This document shows, piece after piece, positions 18,738 to 31,670 of a DNA stretch of 52,838 bases. Position 1 is the stretch's first letter. Every line of letters begins with the position of its first letter. This stretch comes from Rhodospirillales bacterium RIFCSPLOWO2_02_FULL_58_16 (lineage in GTDB: Bacteria; Pseudomonadota; Alphaproteobacteria; Rhodospirillales; 2-02-FULL-58-16). The notes beneath the pieces were generated by a model that worked only from the letters and a program-made list of their open reading frames with translations, made no database searches and was not told the DNA's origin. The DNA lies in assembly GCA_001830425.1 (NCBI GenBank), contig MIAA01000032.1, positions 1 to 52,838 of the forward strand. The letters run 5' to 3'. Both the position numbers and the translations under genes were made by a program.

Positions 18738-20264
18738 TCAGCCCTTCCCAAGCTTCAACGCCACGAAGCGCAGACCGCCCTGGCTTTCAACGAGAAGCAA
18801 CACCGTCTTGCGCTTGGCGGTGACGGCTTCTTCTATCCTGGCGACGACTTCAGAGGGAGAAGTTACCTCCTGTTGACTGATTTCGACCACCAGATCGCCC
18901 GGCTGGATGCCTTTTTCGGCGGCGGGTCCGGCTTCGTCAACGGCGGTCACCACCACGCCCTTTGATTCTCCGCCGATGCCGAAACGCTCGCGCATGGCGC
19001 TGCTGACGGCGGACATAGTCATTCCCAGGGCGTCAATTTTGGTTTCCTTTTCGGCCTTAGGCTCGGGGCCGGCGTCCTTTGACGCCACCTTGGGTTCGGC
19101 GTCGTCAAGCTTGCCGATGTCTACTTCGACCACCATTTTCGCGCCGTTGCGCCACAAATCCACCTTCACCTTTTTATCAATGTCGGTTTCAGCGACAATG
19201 CGCGGCAACTTACGCATTTCCTTTATCCGTTTGCCGTCAAAGCCGGTGATGACATCGCCGGGCTTGATGTCGGATTTCTCGGCGGGGCCGTCCTTGATGA
19301 TGCTGGCGACCAGGGCGCCCTCGGCCTTTTCCAGATTGAGAGTTTCGGCAATCTCGGGAGTTACCGCCTGGATGTGGACGCCCAGCCAGCCGCGCCGCAC
19401 CTTGCCGTGCTTGATCAACTGCTTGATCACCGATTCGGCGGTGGCGCTGGGAATGGCGAAGCCGATGCCGACGCTTCCTCCCGACGGTGAGTAGATGGCC
19501 GAATTGATGCCGATGACCTTGCCTTCGATGTTGAACATGGGGCCGCCCGAATTGCCCCGGTTGATGGAGGCGTCGGTCTGGATGAAATCATCATAAGGGC
19601 CTGAATTAATGTCGCGATGGCGGGCCGAGATAATGCCGGCGGTCACCGTGCCGCCCAGGCCGAAGGGGTTGCCGATGGCGATTACCCAATCGCCGACCCT
19701 GGCGTCATCTGATTCGCCGAAGTCGGCATGGACCATGCCTTCTATCGGATCGACCTTAAGCACCGCGATGTCGGTCTTGGGATCGCGGCCGACAACCTCG
19801 GCCTTGAGCCGGGTGTTGTCCTGAAGAATGACGGTGATCTCGTCGGAGTCGGCGATCACATGATTGTTGGTGATCACATGGCCCTTGGCGTCAATGAAAA
19901 ACCCGGACCCCAGGGAAGTCGCCTTGCGTTGACGGTTGGGCTGTCCGCCCGGTCCGCCTTGCTCGCCCTGCGGACGGTTGCGCTCGAAGAAGTCCTTGAA
20001 GAACTCCTCGAACGGCGAGCCGGGGGGAAGCTGCGGCATCTCGGGGCCGACATGGCCCTCGACCACCTGGGTGGTGGAAATGTTGACCACCGCCGGCAAC
20101 AGCTTTTCGGCCATATCGGCAAAGCCGTCGGGCGTCGCCTTGGCCTGAGCCGCCGACGGCGCCATCGGCATGGCCAGAGCCATGACAACAGCGGCTACCT
20201 TAACTAAAGCCGAGCGACGGAGGGTGACAATGGCGCTTACCTGATTCACGGCGAAAGTCTCCAT
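18738..20264 (-). CDS. Periplasmic Do-family serine protease (DegP-like)
   Basis: The 508-residue trypsin-like protease has a signal peptide (VKVAAVVMALAMPMAPSAAQ), the catalytic triad His135 (NNHVIAD), Asp165 (KTDIAVLK) and Ser239 (RGNSGGP), and two PDZ domains (about 290-380 and 415-505). It degrades or refolds misfolded envelope proteins. The ATG at 20264 has GGAG upstream; the slightly longer frame would need TTG. An Asn/Gln/Gly-rich loop follows the N-terminus (GEQGGPGGQPNRQRK), as in other Do proteases. The family has several paralogues (DegP, DegQ, MucD), so the exact subtype is left open. Confidence 0.93.
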   Translation of the reverse strand: METFAVNQVSAIVTLRRSALVKVAAVVMALAMPMAPSAAQAKATPDGFADMAEKLLPAVVNISTTQVVEGHVGPEMPQLPPGSPFEEFFKDFFERNRPQGEQGGPGGQPNRQRKATSLGSGFFIDAKGHVITNNHVIADSDEITVILQDNTRLKAEVVGRDPKTDIAVLKVDPIEGMVHADFGESDDARVGDWVIAIGNPFGLGGTVTAGIISARHRDINSGPYDDFIQTDASINRGNSGGPMFNIEGKVIGINSAIYSPSGGSVGIGFAIPSATAESVIKQLIKHGKVRRGWLGVHIQAVTPEIAETLNLEKAEGALVASIIKDGPAEKSDIKPGDVITGFDGKRIKEMRKLPRIVAETDIDKKVKVDLWRNGAKMVVEVDIGKLDDAEPKVASKDAGPEPKAEKETKIDALGMTMSAVSSAMRERFGIGGESKGVVVTAVDEAGPAAEKGIQPGDLVVEISQQEVTSPSEVVARIEEAVTAKRKTVLLLVESQGGLRFVALKLGKG

Positions 20265-20380
20265 GGGACAATGATCTCCAATATACAACAAGTTTGTTCT
20301 CGGGTGTCATATAAGGAGTGAATGTGGCCGAAAAAGAAAAAGATTGTGTTCGTTCTTGGGCATCTTGCCTCTTGTGCGAA

Positions 20381-20758
20381 TTACTGAACCCTCAGCAGAT
20401 CGACTTGAAAAATCAGCGTCGAGGCGGGCGGGATGGAACCGGCGGCGCGGTCGCCATAGCCCATTGCGGGCGGAATGGTCAGACGGCGGGTTCCGCCCTC
20501 CTTCATGCCGGCGACGCCCTTGTCCCAGCCCTGGATCACCTCGCCGCTGCCGAGATTGAAAGTGAAGGGCTGACCGCGATCCAGGGAACTGTCGAACTTT
20601 TGGCCGTTGGTGAGCCAGCCGGTGTAATGGACGGTGACTTTATGTCCGGGAATGGCCTCCTTGCCGGCTCCGACCTTCATGTCTTCCACCTTCATTTCCG
20701 AGGCGAAAGCCGGAAAAGCGACGAGCAGAACGGCGACGGCGGCGAGTATCTTCTTCAT
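20381..20758 (-). CDS. Exported FKBP-type peptidyl-prolyl isomerase
   Basis: The 125-residue protein has a signal peptide (ILAAVAVLLVAFPAFA) and a complete FKBP domain: HKVTVHYTGWLTNGQKFDSS, GEVIQGWDKGVAGMKEG, TRRLTIPPAMGYGDR, STLIFQVDLL. The active-site aromatic residues are present. It speeds proline isomerisation in envelope proteins. Being next to the Do protease gene on the same strand suggests a shared role in periplasmic protein quality control (inference). Confidence 0.94.
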   Translation of the reverse strand: MKKILAAVAVLLVAFPAFASEMKVEDMKVGAGKEAIPGHKVTVHYTGWLTNGQKFDSSLDRGQPFTFNLGSGEVIQGWDKGVAGMKEGGTRRLTIPPAMGYGDRAAGSIPPASTLIFQVDLLRVQ

Positions 20759-20816
20759 GGGAGCATCCTTTTAGCGGGTTGTTGGATAGAGGTTCTAAAC
20801 AAAAGCGGATCGTTGT

Positions 20817-25372
<4,556 letters not shown>

Positions 25373-25412
25373 TTATCACGGGAAGCCGCCCATGTCATAG
25401 TGTCTGATCGGC

Positions 25413-26933
25413 TTAATAAGTAATGTCGAACTCGACGCCCTGGGCCAGGGGCAGATCGGCGGAGTAGTTGATGGTGTTGGTGGCTCGGCGCATGTAATTC
25501 TTCCAGGCGTCCGATCCCGATTCCCGTCCGCCGCCGGTTTCCTTCTCGCCGCCGAAAGCGCCGCCGATCTCGGCGCCGGAGGGGCCGATGTTGACGTTGG
25601 CGATGCCGCAGTCGCTGCCCTCGGCCGACATGAAAATCTCGGCCTCGCGCACATCGTTGGTGAAGATGGAAGACGACAGGCCTTGAGGCACGTCATTATT
25701 GAGAGCGATAGCCTGATCCATCTCCCGGTATTTCATAATATAGAGTATAGGAGCGAAAGTTTCCTCCTTCATCGCGCCGGTCTGTTTCGGCATTTCGACC
25801 AGGGCCGGTTTGACGTAGTAAGCGTTCGGGTAGCGGTCCTTCATCGCCCGCCCGCCGCCGAAGACCGCGCCGCCCTCGCTTGCCGCCTTGCCGAGCGCCG
25901 CCTCCATCGACTGAAAAGCCGAAGCGTTGATCAACGGACCGGCCAGTACGCCGCTCTCCAGCGGGTCGCCGATGCGGATGCCGTCATAAGCGGCCTTCAG
26001 CCGCGCCGTCAGGGCGGCGTAGATGTCCTCATGGACGATCAACCGCCTGAGCGTCGTGCAACGCTGGCCGGTGGCGCCGACGGCGGCGAACAGGATGGCC
26101 TTCACCGCCAGTTCGAGGTCGGCGGACGGCGCGACGATCATGGCGTTGTTGCCGCCCAGTTCAAGCAGCGAACGCCCGAAACGGGCCGCTATCCGGGGAG
26201 CGACGGCGCGTCCCATGGCGCAGCTTCCGGTGGCGCTGATCAATTTCAGGCGGCGGTCATCAATCAGCAGTTCACCGATGTCGCGCCCGCCGATCGTCAC
26301 TTCCAGGAGAGCGTCGGGGGCGGGGCCGCCGCAGTCCTCGGCGAAGCGGCAGAGGGCGCGTTTAAACAGCGCCTTGCAGGCCAAGGCCGAGACGGGAGTA
26401 AGTTCCGAAGGCTTCCACACCACCGAATCGCCGCAAACGACGGCAACGGCAAAATTCCACGCCCAAACGGCCACCGGAAAATTAAAGGCCGAAATCACCC
26501 CTATCGGCCCCAGCGGATGCCATGTCTCCATCATCCGATGACCGGGGCGCTCGGAGGCGATGGTCAGACCGTAAAGCTGGCGCGACAGGCCGACGGCAAA
26601 CTCGCAGATGTCGATCATTTCCTGCACTTCGCCGAGGCTTTCCTGGAGAATCTTGCCGCACTCCACGGTCACCAGCCTGCCCAGCGGCTCCTTGTGGGAC
26701 CGCAGTTCCTCGCCGAACAGGCGGATCAATTGCCCGCGCACCGGCGCCGGCGCGGAGCGCCATTCAAGAAAGGCAGTTTCGGCGCGGTTGACGGCGGCAT
26801 CCAGGTCCGCCGGGTCATGGCGCCTTACCCGCGCCATCTCGGCGCCGTCAACGGGAGAACGGACGACAAGATCGCCGCTCGTCAGGTCTTCCCCGTCAAG
26901 GCCGAGGGCGGCGTAGAGGCTGCTGTAATTCAT
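25413..26933 (-). CDS. amaB: ALDH7-type aminoadipate-semialdehyde dehydrogenase
   Basis: The 506-residue NAD-dependent aldehyde dehydrogenase has the ALDH7 (antiquitin/piperideine-6-carboxylate dehydrogenase) signature: ERPGHRMMETWHPLGPIGVI, FNFPVAVWAWNFAVAVVCGD and VVWKPSELTPVSALA. The catalytic Glu is in LLELGGNNA and the catalytic Cys in GATGQRCTTLRRL. In bacteria this enzyme oxidises alpha-aminoadipate semialdehyde in lysine degradation. The ATG at 26933 is chosen by alignment to the family N-terminus; a GTG at 26957 would add eight residues. The 5' leader carries two strong GC hairpins. No other lysine-catabolism gene lies nearby, so the substrate is inferred. Confidence 0.85.
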   Translation of the reverse strand: MNYSSLYAALGLDGEDLTSGDLVVRSPVDGAEMARVRRHDPADLDAAVNRAETAFLEWRSAPAPVRGQLIRLFGEELRSHKEPLGRLVTVECGKILQESLGEVQEMIDICEFAVGLSRQLYGLTIASERPGHRMMETWHPLGPIGVISAFNFPVAVWAWNFAVAVVCGDSVVWKPSELTPVSALACKALFKRALCRFAEDCGGPAPDALLEVTIGGRDIGELLIDDRRLKLISATGSCAMGRAVAPRIAARFGRSLLELGGNNAMIVAPSADLELAVKAILFAAVGATGQRCTTLRRLIVHEDIYAALTARLKAAYDGIRIGDPLESGVLAGPLINASAFQSMEAALGKAASEGGAVFGGGRAMKDRYPNAYYVKPALVEMPKQTGAMKEETFAPILYIMKYREMDQAIALNNDVPQGLSSSIFTNDVREAEIFMSAEGSDCGIANVNIGPSGAEIGGAFGGEKETGGGRESGSDAWKNYMRRATNTINYSADLPLAQGVEFDITY

Positions 26934-26963
26934 GAATCCCGGAAAATAAAAACACACCCCTTC

Positions 26964-27015
26964 CGGCGGCGCGACCGCCGCCGACCAACGCCGAAACGCC
27001 GCCGGCCCCGCCGGC
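26964..27015 (-). repeat. Two GC-rich hairpins in the ALDH leader
   Basis: CGGCGGC/GCCGCCG (26964-26983, 6-nt loop) and GCCGGC/GCCGGC (27001-27015, 3-nt loop) lie between the YdcH gene and the dehydrogenase gene, both on the minus strand. Downstream of the first hairpin the minus strand reads GTGTGTTTTTATTTT. They could terminate the YdcH transcript or attenuate the dehydrogenase gene. Confidence 0.4.
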
Positions 27016-27075
27016 GACTTTACGAACGGCGCCGACTATGCCGACCGGCGACTCCGACTTTGAGTCGTCAGCCGG

Positions 27076-27240
27076 CTATCCTATTAAAGACAACAATTCA
27101 TCCTTAATTCGAAGTTTTTGTTTTTTCAGCGTGAGAACTTCATCTTCATCAGGCTTCGGGCGACTGTGTTGTTCGTCAAGGGCTTCTTCGAGAACTTGGT
27201 GTTTTGCTTTCAGCGCCTCGATTCTCTCCGCCAGACTCAT
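27076..27240 (-). CDS. YdcH-family (DUF465) small protein
   Basis: This 54-residue gene is too short for most ORF callers and was read directly from the minus strand. The protein begins MSLAERIEALKAKHQVLEEA and ends LKKQKLRIKDELLSLIG, the heptad-rich pattern of the YdcH/DUF465 family. A strong site (GGGGAGG, six bases before the ATG at 27240) supports it. The protein should be a helical coiled coil; the family is common in proteobacteria but has no firm function. A second family member lies 151 bp away on the opposite strand. Confidence 0.85.
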   Translation of the reverse strand: MSLAERIEALKAKHQVLEEALDEQHSRPKPDEDEVLTLKKQKLRIKDELLSLIG

Positions 27241-27391
27241 GTCATTCCTCCCCAAAGTGGATACGCCGACTCGACCGTTGATTATACTGCATGCGGGGCC
27301 TTATATGAAACAAAAAATACCGTATAACGCCGTTACCTTTTTTGAAAAACATCTGGTATGATTTTACGAGGCTGGTCGGATATAAGAAACC

Positions 27392-27592
27392 ATGGAAGAC
27401 AAGAAATCACTGATGAAACGGCTTAAGGAATTGTCAGCCGAGCATCGCGCCCTTGATGATGAGATCGCCCGCGTCACCGAGGACGGCTCCTTCAGCCAAC
27501 TGGAAATGCAACGCCTTAAAAAGCGCAAGCTGGCGATCAAGGACAACATCCTTAAAATCGAGAACAGCCTGTTGCCCGACATTATCGCCTGA
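27392..27592 (+). CDS. YdcH-family (DUF465) small protein, second copy
   Basis: A 66-residue coiled-coil protein beginning MEDKKSLMKRLKELSAEHRA and containing LKKRKLAIKDNILKIEN. The core LKK-R/Q-KL-x-IKD is shared with the neighbouring divergent YdcH gene, so the two are paralogues. Its last 11 bp overlap the end of the degenerate GGDEF gene on the other strand. Function of the family is unknown. Confidence 0.85.
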   Translation: MEDKKSLMKRLKELSAEHRALDDEIARVTEDGSFSQLEMQRLKKRKLAIKDNILKIENSLLPDIIA

Positions 27593-28319
27593 TTTCGGCC
27601 CGCATGTCATGGTCGGCGGCATCGACGGCTGCTTCTCCGGTCTCTCCCGCCGGGAGGACGTGAACTCCACAGGCCGGTTTCAGGAAGATGACGTCGCCTT
27701 TATGAACGGCTCCGCTCTCCTCTATGGCGCGGGTCAGTTCCAGGGCTTTCATTTTAGCCTCCTCGCCGTTGACCACGGTAAGAATAACCCAGATGTCGTC
27801 TCCTCCCAGGCTGCCGATGATGTCGGTTGCGCGGAGTTTGCCGCTTATGACGTCAACGGCGTTCGTCAACGCCGATTTAACCGCCGCATAGCCGTGGTCG
27901 CGCCGTATATCCTCAATGTTCATAAAATGAACACAGAGCAGGCTGCTGACGGTTTCCATCCGTGCGGAGTGGGTGATAATCCGCGACAGCTCCCGCATAA
28001 AGCCGCGAGCATTCATAACAGGCAGGAAGGAATGTTCCTCGGACAGCCCCTCCAGCCAGGCAATATGGTCGTGGGCGTAATTCATTTGCCCGCGCATATG
28101 GTCAAGCTCGTTCATTATGATGGAGATGGCTTCCTGAACCTTGGGCGTCACTTCTGCGGCGGGAATGCCCATAATGAAGATGACATCGGAAACGCTCTCG
28201 CGCATGGGCGGACGCTTGGGCTTTTCCTTGGGGCCACGCTTCCTTTCCCCGTCCTGCCTTTGCTTATCGACGGTGGATCGGGCTGCGCTGATGGGAGATG
28301 ATTCGTTGATGCCGGCCAT
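27582..28319 (-). CDS. Degenerate GGDEF-domain protein
   Basis: The 245-residue protein has a basic, Pro-rich N-terminal part (GERKRGPKEKPKRPP), a central helix with coiled-coil character (about 65-95) and a C-terminal GGDEF-like domain (about 100-225). The signature loop reads GSLGGDDIWVIL instead of R-x-GG(D/E)EF, so the catalytic metal-binding motif is altered and cyclase activity is doubtful. It may be a c-di-GMP effector or a structural relic. No transmembrane or sensory domain is visible. It is convergent with the second YdcH gene. Confidence 0.75.
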   Translation of the reverse strand: MAGINESSPISAARSTVDKQRQDGERKRGPKEKPKRPPMRESVSDVIFIMGIPAAEVTPKVQEAISIIMNELDHMRGQMNYAHDHIAWLEGLSEEHSFLPVMNARGFMRELSRIITHSARMETVSSLLCVHFMNIEDIRRDHGYAAVKSALTNAVDVISGKLRATDIIGSLGGDDIWVILTVVNGEEAKMKALELTRAIEESGAVHKGDVIFLKPACGVHVLPAGETGEAAVDAADHDMRAEIRR

Positions 28320-28404
28320 TGCTATTCACCATAAGCCCCTCATTCAGGCTATCACCTAAAGGCCGTGAAACAAAGAAGTTCATGCGGCCTTGGAAACGCC
28401 CGGC

Positions 28405-28432
28405 TTGAGTTTTTCTCAAATTAGCATAACAT
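28405..28432 (+). promoter_or_regulatory. Possible promoter of the TPR/Crp/ExeA cluster
   Basis: TTGAGT (28405-28410) and TAACAT (28427-28432) are 16 bp apart, about 40 bp upstream of the TPR lipoprotein start. A short inverted repeat (TTGAG-TTTTT-CTCAA) overlaps the -35 region. Confidence 0.4.
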
Positions 28433-28475
28433 CCGCAGATGCGCCTTCCGGCTTGGAGCCTTTCCTTGTTTGATC

Positions 28476-29252
28476 ATGATTAATTTATTTCGTAAATCAG
28501 CGCCCCTCGCTCTTTTGCTTGTCTTTATCGGCGGCTGCGCCGAAGAACCGGAGAACGCGAAAGAGGCGGGAATTACCGAATCCGTGCATCAGGCGGCGAT
28601 GGCCTCCCAACAAAAACATGACTATGCCTCGGCGGCGAAACACTACCGGAACCTCCACGAGAAACATCCTGAGGACCTCGGCGTGCTGCTGGAGCTGGCC
28701 AAGTCCCTGCGTTACATAGGATCATCCGCCGAGGCTGCCGGAATTATGGAAGCCAAAATAAATACATTCGCCGAATTTGCTCCGTTTCTGATGGAACTGG
28801 GCAAGGCAAAACTGGCGGCGGGAGCGGCAGACGAAGCCGTCGGCTATCTGAAAATCGCCACGGAAAAAGATGCGGGAAACTGGGAAGCCTATTCCGCCAT
28901 GGGCATCGCTTATGATATGCTGCAATTATTCGACAAGGCCCTGGAATCTTATCGGAAAGCTGACGCGCTTTCTCCCGGCAACTCCGTCATTTTGAATAAC
29001 ATGGCCATCTCTTATGCCCAGGCAGGGGACGTAAAGACCGCGATCATCACCCTTAAACACGCCGCCAACGTCGGTCGCCGCAACCTGCAAATTCGCCAAA
29101 ATCTGGCCCTTTTTCACGGCATAGCCGGCAACATGGATGAAGCCGAAGCGATCGCCAGAATGGATTTGGGCGAAGATGATGTCCGAAACAATCTGGCCTT
29201 TTATTATTTGTTCCACAAAAATCAGAAACCGACAGCCCCGGCGACCCCATAG
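28476..29252 (+). CDS. TPR lipoprotein, TadD-like
   Basis: The 258-residue protein begins with a lipoprotein signal (LALLLVFIGG-C, lipobox at Cys21) and carries about four tetratricopeptide repeats (ASAAKHYRNLHEKHPEDLGV, AVGYLKIATEKDAGNWEAYS, ALESYRKADALSPGNSVILN and one more). This layout matches TadD-type and other pilus-assembly lipoproteins. A TTG six bases upstream is an alternative start. It is first in a run with a Crp/Fnr regulator and an ExeA-like ATPase, and an Flp-type pilin lies 3.6 kb away. The assembly role is inferred; TPR lipoproteins also serve in other envelope machines. Confidence 0.7.
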   Translation: MINLFRKSAPLALLLVFIGGCAEEPENAKEAGITESVHQAAMASQQKHDYASAAKHYRNLHEKHPEDLGVLLELAKSLRYIGSSAEAAGIMEAKINTFAEFAPFLMELGKAKLAAGAADEAVGYLKIATEKDAGNWEAYSAMGIAYDMLQLFDKALESYRKADALSPGNSVILNNMAISYAQAGDVKTAIITLKHAANVGRRNLQIRQNLALFHGIAGNMDEAEAIARMDLGEDDVRNNLAFYYLFHKNQKPTAPATP

Positions 29253-29267
29253 CAGGATATTCGCGCC

Positions 29268-29972
29268 TTGAACAAAAAAACCCCACCGCGCATCGACCCG
29301 GAAAGAAACCTCAACGGCGCATCCCTTCTGGTCGAGGTTCCTCCTGATATAATCGCCGATATCGAAAAAAAATGTGAGTGGTTTGAGTATGCTCCCAACG
29401 AAATCATCATTGATCTCGCCGACACCTCGACCTGCGTCTACTTCATCGTCAAGGGCAAGGTCAAGGCGATGGACTTCCTTGCTGAAAACAAGCAGGTCGC
29501 CCTGGCCGAGCTTGGCGAAGGAGACTCATTCGGCGAGTTGTCGGCCATAGATTCGAAAAAACGTTCGGCGCGGGTTACCGCCATCGAGCCTACACTTGTC
29601 GCCAAGTTGCCGAGCAAGGATTTCCGGCAGTTGATGTTGAATTGTCCGGAATCGGCTCTGGCCCTGCTGAAGAGATTCGCCGGCTTTATCCGCACCCTGA
29701 ACACCCGCCTTACCACCCTCAGCACCTTCACCCCCCACCAGCGGATTTATTATGAATTGCTGCGCATCTGCGCGCCCAACACTTCCGGCGACGGCTCCTG
29801 GGTTATTTCCAATATTCCCAATCACTCTGAAATAGCTTCCTGGGTAGGCACGGAAAAAGAAGTCGTCGCCGACGCCATCGGTAAACTGGCCCGCGACGGA
29901 GTGGTCGAACGGAAACATCGAAGCCTTATCATCAAGGATCACGCCCGCCTTTACCGGCTGGCCGAACAATAA
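29268..29972 (+). CDS. Crp/Fnr-family transcription regulator
   Basis: The 234-residue protein has a cNMP-binding fold with an apparently complete phosphate cassette (DSFGELSAIDSKKRSARV) and a C-terminal winged helix (NHSEIASWVGTEKEVVADAI, then GVVERKHRSLIIKD). The TTG start at 29268 is the only good in-frame start near the fold. It follows the TPR lipoprotein by 15 bp and lies 35 bp before the ExeA-like gene, suggesting a shared unit. It resembles the regulator at 17912-18616 only in family. It may control the surrounding envelope genes. Confidence 0.85.
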   Translation: MNKKTPPRIDPERNLNGASLLVEVPPDIIADIEKKCEWFEYAPNEIIIDLADTSTCVYFIVKGKVKAMDFLAENKQVALAELGEGDSFGELSAIDSKKRSARVTAIEPTLVAKLPSKDFRQLMLNCPESALALLKRFAGFIRTLNTRLTTLSTFTPHQRIYYELLRICAPNTSGDGSWVISNIPNHSEIASWVGTEKEVVADAIGKLARDGVVERKHRSLIIKDHARLYRLAEQ

Positions 29973-30007
29973 ATTCCGCTCCGTCATCATAACGAGCTGT
30001 TCAGCGT

Positions 30008-31663
30008 ATGTTTCGATCATTCTTCGGCATCAAGGAGAATCCGTTCTCCAATACGCCCGATCCGCGCTATGTGTTCATGAGCAGGCGCCATCAGGAGGCG
30101 TTGGCGCATCTGGTTTACGGCGTACAGGGCGGGAACGGTTTTGTTCTGCTGACCGGCGAAGTGGGAACAGGCAAGACGACAATAAGCCGCTGTCTGGTAG
30201 AGCAACTTCCCAAGAATGTGGATATGGCCCTTTGCATCAATCCCCGTCTGAACGAATTTGAATTGCTGGCCACCATCTGCGACGAGATGGGCGTCTTTTA
30301 CCCGATATTGACCAACAGCATCAAAACCCTGATGGACAAAATCAACAGGCATCTCATTGAGACCCATGCCCGAGGGCGCCGCGCCGTTCTGATCATCGAC
30401 GAGGCGCAGAATCTCGCCCCCCGGGTGCTTGAACAGGTGCGGCTGCTTACCAACCTGGAAACCGCCAGCGCCAAGCTTTTGCAGATCATTCTTATCGGTC
30501 AACCGGAGTTGAAAGAACTTCTCGGTCGGGTGGAGTTACGTCAGGTAAATCAGCGCATCACCGCACGTTATCACCTTGATCCGCTTAACATCGAAGAGGC
30601 GCGGGCCTACATACGGCATCGGCTCAAAATCGGCGGGCCGGCGGAGGATATATTCAGGCCCGGCGCCGTCACGGAAATATTCAAGCGGTCACACGGCGTC
30701 CCGCGCCTGATCAACAGCATTTGCGAACGTTGTCTGCTCGGCGCTTACGCCAAAAACGTCCGTTATATCGATGAAAAGCTGGCCCGCTCCGCCGCCGATG
30801 ACGTACTCGGCTTCCCTCGTCGGCGGTCAGTCTTCGGCAGGATCGCCGCAATAGCCGCCGTTATCGCCGCTTCGGCTCTTTTTGTCGGTCTTGATCCCCT
30901 GCATATGAGACTGAATTCCAAACTTTCCCCATCGCCGCCGGAAGCTCAACAACCGCCGGCTATCGAACGCCCGCCGGAAGTTCAACAACCGCCGGCAGAG
31001 CCGGCAATTGAACAAACGGCACAAAACGCGCCGGCGGAGATTTCCATCGAATATCTGTTCCGAAACCCGGAGTTAGCGGGAGACATAAGCACCGCCATGT
31101 CCAAACTATTCGCTATGTGGAAAGTGGAATACGTCGCTCCCGGCAAACCGGACCTGTGCGCCGGCGCCTCTTACGCCGGGATAAGATGCCTGCGATGGCA
31201 TGGAGACTGGCAAGCCCTGAACGATATCAACCGGCCCGCATTGATCTCCCTTGCCGCAGGGGAGGAAAAACGTATTTATGCGGTGGTTACGGCCCTTGAC
31301 GGCAACAACGTCACCATTGACGTCGGCGGCGGCAAAATACAAACCGATACCCGCAATCTCACCCCGTTCTGGTCGGGCGACTATATGATGCTGTGGAAGC
31401 CGCCGCCGGGTTATTGGCGAGTCATCAGGCCCGGCATGAAAGGCAAGGACGTGGCGTGGCTTAGGGATCGCCTGTCGGAAATCCAGGGCGAGCCTATAGA
31501 ATCTGATGACCGGGACAGCTTTGATGAGGCGCTTAAGATTCGACTTATTTCATTTCAGCGCAGCCGAAAACTGATCGACGACGGCGCCGCCGGCGCGCTG
31601 ACCCTGACCTATATCAACACCCTCATCAAAGACCCGGCAACTCCCGTCCTGCGGAATCAATAG
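30008..31663 (+). CDS. ExeA/GspA-like AAA ATPase with peptidoglycan-binding end
   Basis: The 551-residue protein begins MFRSFFGIKENPFSNTPDPR, the standard opening of ExeA/GspA/MshM proteins. The AAA domain shows Walker A GEVGTGKT (50-57) and Walker B LIIDEAQNL. A single transmembrane helix follows (about 275-295), then a Pro/Gln-rich periplasmic spacer, a C39-peptidase-like fold and a C-terminal peptidoglycan-binding domain (GMKGKDVAWLRDRL). In Aeromonas, ExeA with ExeB helps place the type II secretin in the cell wall; MshM works with pili. The next gene encodes the matching GspB-like protein. No secretin or other gsp gene is in the window. Confidence 0.9.
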   Translation: MFRSFFGIKENPFSNTPDPRYVFMSRRHQEALAHLVYGVQGGNGFVLLTGEVGTGKTTISRCLVEQLPKNVDMALCINPRLNEFELLATICDEMGVFYPILTNSIKTLMDKINRHLIETHARGRRAVLIIDEAQNLAPRVLEQVRLLTNLETASAKLLQIILIGQPELKELLGRVELRQVNQRITARYHLDPLNIEEARAYIRHRLKIGGPAEDIFRPGAVTEIFKRSHGVPRLINSICERCLLGAYAKNVRYIDEKLARSAADDVLGFPRRRSVFGRIAAIAAVIAASALFVGLDPLHMRLNSKLSPSPPEAQQPPAIERPPEVQQPPAEPAIEQTAQNAPAEISIEYLFRNPELAGDISTAMSKLFAMWKVEYVAPGKPDLCAGASYAGIRCLRWHGDWQALNDINRPALISLAAGEEKRIYAVVTALDGNNVTIDVGGGKIQTDTRNLTPFWSGDYMMLWKPPPGYWRVIRPGMKGKDVAWLRDRLSEIQGEPIESDDRDSFDEALKIRLISFQRSRKLIDDGAAGALTLTYINTLIKDPATPVLRNQ

Positions 31664-31670
31664 GAGCATC

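Noticed and set aside
27038-27361. 107-residue plus-strand frame over the first YdcH gene
   Set aside because: It is the antisense of the real minus-strand YdcH gene, which has a ribosome site and family signature.
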